Source: Strix aluco (lineage: Eukaryota; Chordata; Aves; Strigiformes; Strigidae). Taken from it: a DNA stretch of 64,000 bases. Under the pieces are notes generated by a model. That model did no database searches, had not been told where the DNA came from, and was given only the letters and a program-made list of their open reading frames with translations. This document shows positions 56,993 through 64,000 of the stretch, in pieces (position 1 is the stretch's first letter; the number at the start of each line of letters is the position of its first letter). Location of the stretch: positions 10,834,948 through 10,898,947 of the forward strand of contig NC_133948.1 of assembly GCF_031877795.1 (NCBI RefSeq), given 5' to 3'. The position numbers were made by a program, and so were the translations under genes.

Positions 56993-59900
56993 TTATTGTG
57001 GATGCTGCTGCTGGTTCTGGTCTTGGTCTCTAGGTTGATTTTCTGGACGATCCTCAGGGAGAGGGTTATAGTTGGGATCCTCTTCAGGTGTGTCAAATAC
57101 CATCTTCCTGGCAAAGGACATGCCCATCCCACCAGGTAGGCAGGTTAGGGAAGTGAGCCGAGGACAAAACCCCCAGCCCTCCTAGGCACATCCTAGCCCT
57201 CCACAGGGCCTGGCCACCTGCCACAGCCACCTGCCTACTGCACCAGCACCAATTGCTCTTCTGCTCAGCTCAATAGGTAACGATGACCGTACCTGCTTCC
57301 TTGATCCCTAGGTCAGCTTTGATCCTCAGCATGAAGCAGAACATACCCTGCTTTCTTAAACTACAGAAACATGTCGGAAAAAAAAAAAAAAAAAAAAAAT
57401 CTTACCTGCATCTAGCATTTCCACAAGCAGCAAGAACACTTCAGTTCAACTAGCAAAGCTTAAGGTACCAGCAACTGCTTTATGGACCCTGTGTACATAT
57501 GTATATAATGTGCAAAGCGCCAGTGCTTTCTGCAGCAGAGGCATAAACTGTCGAGCTGAGGTGCTACCAGCATGCAACCACGTCCTGTGGTCACCCCACG
57601 CTGTCACAGACTACAGTTTGCTATGAAAGTGACCCAGGTTGGGAAGCAACACAGCAAAGCCCAGAAAGAATCAGCTTTACTTACAGGAAGCCAGGGGTTA
57701 ACAGCAACTTCTTTCCTCCAGGCTGGTTGGGAAAAACATCTTCCAAGAAATAATAGATGTGTCCCACTGCAATCCCTGGGGAGAGATGTCACCAAGGTCA
57801 GGCCTAGCTGTGACTCCTTTGCCAGCTGAACAGAGCTGCTGGGAGCTTAAGCAGGATGAAGCTCCAAGAATCCCTCAGCTGTGTACCCACACCACAGCTC
57901 CCACCAGAGCCACCTGTGCTGCAGTGCCAGAGGGCCAGCCTGTCTGCTGTGACTCGTGCACAAGCAGGCAGGGAGCCTGTCAGCCTGAAGGCTGCACCGG
58001 GCACCCAGGAGACCAGACGCAGCACAAGTGTCAGGCAGAGCTCGCCATACCCAACTTCTGCCCCTGGGGAAGACACAGCCAGATGCAGGTCACAAGCAGG
58101 AGCTCAGGCACGAGGCTGGCCACCCAGCAGCCTCAGCCAGCTCACTTTAGGAAACCCACCATCTTAAATAAGATGAAACCAAGAGACAGTGCTAGTGCCC
58201 CAGTAGCATCTATGAGAACTGAGAGCACTGTGGCTGCAAAGAGCCCTCGTTCCCAGCACCCGCCAGCTTTGACTTACCCAGTAAGTCGATGATGATGGAG
58301 TTGCCCAGGAGCAGAGAGAATCCCATCAGGACCCAGGGCAAGAAGGGGGCCTGGAAGTTAAGAAGCCCAAAGAAGTTCATGCGGATATAAGGGTTCCTGC
58401 GACTCCACACGTACACCAGCATGATAGTGAAAGCCTGGCCCAGGAAAAACAGGCTGGCAAAGAGTCCAAATAGCTAAGAACTACTGAGTCAAGGAAAAAC
58501 CTACCCACCCTGTGCACCACCTCCAGGCAGCACAGGGTGACTTGTGACTAGGAAACCCAGAACTACAGACAGCAGATCATAGTGTGCAAGACATTGCCCG
58601 TGCCACAAAACCTTTCTTGGGCTGGCTGAGATGCATTTCCCTCCCTGCCACCCCAGAACAAGATGCTCTGGAGTGGCACGTACAGATTGCTCACTCCTTA
58701 AGCTACTTTCTACAGCCATCAAAGACTGGGGAGCTCATATAATCACCTCTACAAAGTGACAATCAAAAATTACCTTCAGAGAAGGGCCTTCACATTGTTA
58801 CAGCACTTGTAAGCTAGTTTTTAAAACGTGCCACACATCCCATCCTTCTACAGAAGAATTTCAGCAGTGAGATGGCTCATGCCCTTCACAGCCCTCTTCT
58901 CCAGGACAAAAGGAGGCAGCTGGAGGCAAAAAATTCCCCTGTCCATCTTCCAGTTGGGCTCCAAATCTCCCCAGGACCAAGCACGTGGCTGCTGCAGGCA
59001 CCTGGACACTGACTAACCAAACACCCGAGGATGTCCAACAGCCACAAGAGTTCACACAGCTTCATGCAGAGCACCACTGGGAGAGCAGTGCTCTGAACCA
59101 GCTGCAAGACATTCAGAAGAGGTGTTATGCTTGGGAGATATTGCTCCCCACCCAGACCATTCTGTCCTACAGTAAAAGAACTTCTAAGATGTGTGAGAGT
59201 ACCTCCAGCCACTGACAGGTCGCGAGGACAAAGCGCTGGGCTCATGCTGCCTGATGTGCTGACAGGCACCCCACTCCTTGTCCTTATGGCTCTGTGTTCT
59301 TCCCTTCAGCTGCAGCTTGGTTTTCTGAGCCAGTCTCATGCCAATCGTAGCAGCGCTCCAGTGTGCTCCACCCACCATCGCCCTGCGGCAGCTGGACGGC
59401 TTCTCACAGATTGTAACAAGGGGCTTCCTCTGAGGCTGAGCTTCCTCAGCACAATGCCACACGTCCTCTTCTGGGATCAGGCAGCCCATCCCCTTGTCAG
59501 GTGCATCAGCACTTCTGCAGACACCAACACAAGTACTGGCAGTTTTTCCTGTATTTCGCTTCTGCTCTAAGCATACTGGGTGAAGCACAGGCCATGAGAC
59601 AAGGGTGGGCAAGGCGAGAAGCACAAGCTGTCCCAAACAGCCAGAAGTTACTCCTCCACCACATGCTCAGCAGAGCTCTCCCAAGCCTCAGGGCTCTCTG
59701 CCCCATGGCACCGGGAAGGTTCACAACCCATCTGTCTTGGTCAGCAGGCAGGTACCTGCTACAGGCCACACAACACAGGATACAGAGAGCTAGCAGACAA
59801 GCCCCACACTACCCACAGCTTCTCAGAAGACACCAAAGAGCCTCAACCAACTCAAAAGGATACCGTCATGAGAAACCCTCCGAAGAGGAACATGAAGACA

Positions 59901-61463
59901 AAGTCAGCTGTCCTTCCACGGAAGGAGCCTTCTTCTAGCATGCGGCAGTACCTGTACCTGAGAGCAGGTGAGAAGGGAGGGGTTGCAGTATAGGAAATTA
60001 ACAGCTGGCCACCCTGTGTCCCCACAGCACGACTTTATGGGGAATAAGCCAGCTGCAAGCTGTTTCATCACAGGAAGCTGTCAGCCAGGTGTCCAAGCCC
60101 CAGAGCAGAGCAGTGCAAACTTCACCTCACACCACTGACCCCAGGGAAAGAGAGAGGCATCTGCTGTGCTCCAGCCAGAGCTCACCCCAGGAATGGGCAC
60201 TGCTCTCCAGCACGAGATACAGCAGCACTGCCAGCTTCTTCAGCCTTTTGGCAGGGGTTGCCCTGCAGCAAGCGGAGATGGAGGTGCAGAAGATAGCCAC
60301 AGTTGTCAGGGGAATGGCTTCAATTCAGACCCAAAGAGTCAAGGGAAGAATCCACAGCCCTAGACTGCCTGAGGAGGAAGATGGATGGGGGAAAAATCGC
60401 GACTAAGCCATAAAGGGAGCAGAGAGCTTCACTGAGACCAAAGGATACAGAAATATCATGTTGAAAAAGAAACTGAATCCCAGGGGCCCAAAAAAGAGGA
60501 AGTTGGTGATCAGCCTCCATATCTGAAAGAGAAGAGAGAGGAGAGAGAAGGAGGTGGACAGACAGGTCTCTCCTCATCACCCTATCCACTGGAGACACCC
60601 AGTCATGCACCCATCCACTCAGAACTACCCCAGGACACCAGACAGCTGCACCACCTTCACATGGGACCTCCCTTCATTGCCCCCACCAGAGTACTCTGCC
60701 CTTCCAGGTGTGGGAAAGAAGATTTCTCTATTTTTGTGGAAGGGATGAACAGCCACAATTCAACACACAGAGCCAAAGTAAATCACTGTTTGTGCTTCTC
60801 TACCATAAAGCCTTCCCCACCCAGCCTGACATCCGCTGGCCAAACATCTCTGTGTCACAGAAAAAGAAGAGGCAAGTTTTGAGTAAAGGAAAAAAAGGAA
60901 ATGCCAAGATGGTGTATGGCAGGGAAAGGCTGGAAGAAGTTATCTCCATCCAGGCATCTGTGACAAGAGGGGACACCGTACTGGCAACCAGCTCCCACCA
61001 GTCAAAGAATGTTGGAGTAGTGGCAACAAAGCCCCTTGGGATCACACAGGGCTCCCTGACCACTCTGGGGAGCGGGACTCCCAGGGCCCAGCCTGCCGCA
61101 CCCACCCCTTGCTGGGAAGGGGCAAGAGGGACCCCGAAGCCCGGGCAAGGCCTCACCTGGAACTTCCTGAAGATGAGGTCGGGGTTGAAGTACAGCTGGA
61201 AGGGGGTGATGAACTCCAGCTGCTGTGAGAGACAGGCAGAGCAGCTGCCACCCGCTGCCGGGCACCCCCTGCCCTCAGCCAGCCCCTGGCTCCCCCACCG
61301 CGGCACCCCCTCAGGGACCCTGACCTCCCCGCCACAGCCCCCCCCCCGCAGGGGCCCCGCGCGCCCTCACCACGGCGGCGGTGGTGAGCACGCAGGCGGT
61401 GGTGTAGGCCCGCGTCACGGCCGGCATGCCCAGGTACTCCTGCGCGAAGCCCTGGTAGGCCAT
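56993..61463 (-). CDS. DERL3: DERL3, Derlin-3 ER-associated degradation factor (seven coding exons)
   Basis: Exons are 61463-61371, 61222-61157, 60522-60449, 59957-59864, 58473-58278, 57775-57685 and 57107-56993. All junctions are GT/AG with matching phases, giving 242 residues (human about 235). The protein is a rhomboid-like pseudoprotease with about six membrane segments in the ER, which thins the bilayer for retrotranslocation of misfolded proteins with p97 and the HRD1 complex. Visible marks are MPAVTRAY near the N-terminus, the family WR motif (Trp55-Arg56) and the GxxxG motif GIAVG (175-179) followed by [17 protein letters not shown] judge it Derlin-3 and not Derlin-2 from its position beside SMARCB1 and from its divergent tail; the core alone would not settle this. 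The last about 20 residues are acidic and Gln-rich, with no clear p97-binding SHP box. Confidence 0.92.
57378..57399. repeat. A22 homopolymer in DERL3 intron 6
   Basis: An uninterrupted run of about 22 A on the plus strand lies in the intron between DERL3 exons 6 and 7. It has no target-site duplication or recognisable SINE body next to it, so I treat it as simple sequence. Confidence 0.8.
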
Positions 61464-61499
61464 GGCGCACAGCGACAGCGCCCAGCCGCGCCGCGGGGC

Positions 61500-62070
61500 C
61501 CTTTAACGCCCCCCCACCCCCGCGCCGCCGCCACGCCCCCGCGGGCCGCGCCCGGCCAATCCCGACGCGACAGGCGGCGCGAGCTGGCCAATCGGAGTGC
61601 GCCTCATGCCCTCGGCCTCCCCCCCCGCCGCCAACCCGGAATGGACCCGCTGCAGCAGGTGACGGGCCGGGAGGGGGAGAACCCCTGGGGTGCCGCCTCC
61701 CGGAGGCGGGGGGAGCCCCCGCAGCCAATGGCGGCGGGCAGCCCCGGTGACAGGCACATGAGGGGGCGGGGCGGGGAGGGGGAAACAGCAGGTCACGTGT
61801 CTCTCAGAAGACGGCCAATCAGCGTGAGAGAAGGGGATCACCGGGGCCGGGGCGGGGCCCGGCTCCGGCCCTGCCTCCGCCCCCCCTCCCCGGGCCGCGC
61901 CTTGGCCGGCGGTGGGAGCCGCAGCCTGGGTCCTGCGCTGGCCGAGGCGGCTGGGGGCTGCTCGGCTCCGCTCCCCCGCAGCCCGTCCCCTCGGCAGCGG
62001 GTTATTCCTGCGGCCTTGGAGCCGCCGGTTGCTCGGAGGTAGCGGGCCAGGCTGCTGAGAGCTGGGCGGT
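61500..62070. promoter_or_regulatory. CpG-island promoter region upstream of DERL3, possibly bidirectional
   Basis: This GC-rich, CpG-dense flank holds four CCAAT boxes on the plus strand (61556-61560, 61588-61592, 61725-61729 and 61815-61819), several GC boxes and a CACGTG E-box at 61794-61799. CCAAT boxes bound by NF-Y are typical of unfolded-protein-response promoters, but I found no canonical ERSE (CCAAT-N9-CCACG) or ERSE-II. The island extends about 600 bp from the DERL3 start, so a divergent transcript is possible. Confidence 0.6.
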
Positions 62071-64000
62071 GAGAAGGGGCACCCGCGTGAGCGCCTCAGC
62101 TGGTGTGCCTGGTGCTTGGCTGCTCGGAAGGGTCTTGCCTTCCCTAATGCACAAAGGGCTTTGGGTTTTCAGTAATTCATGCCAAAACCTCCACTTCCTC
62201 TTGGTCGGAGGAACGAGGCGCTTCCCCCAGCTGTGCGCGATGGCGGCAGCAGCGCGAGGTGGCTGGAAGGGGAGGGGTGCCGCCGGGGCTCAGGGGTGCG
62301 CTGGGGAATGGGACAGCACGGGCATTCAGCTCTCGAGGAGGGAGCAGAGTGCCTCTGCTCCCCACATAACTGTGTCAAGTACATGACAAAACACTCTTTG
62401 AAGGGATGATCTGATAAAGGGCTGCATAAACCTGGCGTCCCCTGCTCTCGTGCTGACTGTGTTTTCCAGAGCTGTCTGCTGTGCTCAGCAGTCAGGTCTA
62501 ACGTTACAGCCACCCTGGTTTCAGACGGAGTAATGGGCCTGGTGTTGGGTTTCTGCAGGAGAAGGTTAAGCTGTCATCAGAGCCTTAATGAGCCCTGAGA
62601 TTTCCCTTGAAACTCTCAGTTAATGGCAAATTAAATCACCGGTGGGGGAGGGAGCCTTTGTGTTTTCCACCACCTCCACTCTGACTGCCCTTTGAACAAA
62701 ACCCAGCTGGAAGATGAGGGGACGGGAGGTTAAAGCAACATATCAGGGGAGAGGGGCGAGAAGACAAGAGACAGGTAGGCACCCGTGAGGCCAGGGGACG
62801 GGTTCCTGAGTGCCCCGGGTGCTGCGGTGCTGAGAGCCGTCTCTGACCTGGCTACTCTGGGGGGAAGGAGAAACCGCTCCAGGTCAGAGCTGCATTAGGG
62901 ATCCTGGGAATGGAGTCGAGGGGGGGACCTGGCCCTCAAACTGCAGCGGTGTCCATAAACTTGTGGTGTTACAGGCTTTGGGTGGGAGCTGGGATGGATG
63001 TGAGAGCTGTGGTAGGTGAGAAGAGCAGAGCTTACAAGGAAAGACAACTCCTCATCAGGGCCAGTACCTCTGCAAAGGGCTGCCCATATTCATGTGGCCA
63101 TTTCAGCCCAAATGCCCTGCTGCTGCAGCTTGGCCCTTCAGCATGCCGCAGGGCTCACAACCTGCAAGCTGGCAGGAGGGGCAACTGAATCAAAGAACTG
63201 AGCATGAATAAATGAATAATGAATAAAATAAATGAATAAATATCTTGCTCCTTTGGATGGGGGATTAGAGATTTCCTATCTGGTCTCGCTGCAGGCGGGC
63301 AATGCCAGCCAGAAGCTGAATTCAAGCACTATGATTCCTGCCCCTTCCTTGTTTGAAGCAAGGCTGGAGATGAACATTGGGAGCCTCTCTGCTGGAAGGA
63401 GGACATCATCCTGGAGCTCAGGCTCACTAGCTCCACAGAGATGAGAATCCAAACAATCAATCCCACTTACTCCCTGTGGAGGACTATGTGCAAATCAGAC
63501 ATTGCATGAAATCTAAAAAAAAAGTAATCAATTTCTCATTTTTCTTCTTTTTCCTTGGTTGCCAGCCAAAACTGGAAAACTCTACTTGTCCGGGCTTCTA
63601 CTTAAGGCCTTCTTTTCTAAGATTCATAGGGGGAAGGGGGAGAAGTGATGAAGTGCATTGGGAAGCTCACCATCTCACACTGGAAGAGGCCAAACAAACC
63701 TCAGTGACACCCCCAGTTCCCAGGCTGCTTTCTGCCCATGATCTCACTCCCCTCAGAGCTCAGCCAAGCTGACTTCATGCACTACAGCGTGCCCAGGGGC
63801 AGCTTTAGTCTTTATTACAATTCTTCTCACTTTTTATGGGTTTTGGGAGTTATGTCCTTCCACAACTTCACATCAGCCTAGCTGCATATCTGACTTCACG
63901 TTATACACCTTTGTAGTGATGCTGACATGCTGCCTTCAATAAAATCATGGAATCCTACTAAAAGCCCCAAAAAAGCAAACCCAAACTCTTTGTTTCAAAG
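62070..64000. other. Terminal region beyond DERL3, no gene recognised
   Basis: No open frame in these 1.9 kb resembles a known protein. If the human order holds, a sugar transporter of the SLC2A11 type would be expected further right on the plus strand, but none of its coding sequence is visible. An AT-rich simple repeat lies at 63204-63242, and an isolated AATAAA at about 63938 has no gene attached to it. Confidence 0.5.
63204..63242. repeat. TGAATAAA-type AT-rich simple repeat
   Basis: About 39 bp made of irregular repeats of TGAATAAA and TGAAT, containing four AATAAA hexamers. It stands out from the surrounding mixed-composition sequence. It has no open-frame or gene context. Confidence 0.75.

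Noticed and set aside
60708-62042. Plus-strand open frame of 444 codons
   Set aside because: It lies antisense to DERL3 exons 1-2 and the GC-rich promoter. The translation is low-complexity Pro/Arg/Gly with no recognisable domain.

Overview
This window is vertebrate nuclear DNA, most likely from a bird. It holds five protein genes whose split exons I rebuilt by matching recalled vertebrate proteins and requiring GT/AG splice sites and matching phases. In order they are VPREB3 (- strand), CHCHD10 (-), MMP11 (+), SMARCB1 (+) and DERL3 (-). This is the gene order of human 22q11.23. Very GC-rich CpG-island promoters, compact introns and MMP11 and SMARCB1 lying almost end to end suggest an avian microchromosome (the chicken chromosome 15 type). 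The species assignment is inference.

Layout: VPREB3 occupies 0.1-0.75 kb and its 3' end runs off the window. From 0.85 to 8.05 kb I see no gene; mammals carry C22orf15 here and I could not find it. CHCHD10 has four exons between 8.3 and 9.54 kb and a CpG-island promoter with an NRF1-type palindrome. From 10.2 to 21.2 kb I again see no gene. MMP11 has eight coding exons (21.58-39.89 kb) and a poly(A) signal at 41.00 kb. SMARCB1 begins at once, with its ATG at 41.235 kb and nine constitutive coding exons to 53.54 kb. DERL3 has seven exons read right to left from 61.46 to 56.99 kb. The last 2 kb hold CpG-island flank and non-coding sequence, with a possible first exon of an unidentified plus-strand gene.

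All five reading frames are complete and look functional: 125, 140, 490, 376 (386 with an extra microexon) and 242 codons. They do not form one pathway. VPREB3 is a pre-B-cell immunoglobulin-like chaperone, CHCHD10 a mitochondrial intermembrane-space protein, MMP11 a furin-activated secreted metalloproteinase, SMARCB1 a core SWI/SNF subunit, and DERL3 an ER-associated degradation membrane protein. I recognised no transposon, retroviral element, RNA gene or CRISPR array by eye.

I did not find a new biological system. The most notable non-standard signals are a 97-bp perfect palindrome just upstream of the MMP11 TATA-like element, a 30-nt in-frame microexon with strong splice sites in SMARCB1 intron 2, and the roughly 100-200 bp that must hold both the MMP11 3' end and the SMARCB1 promoter.
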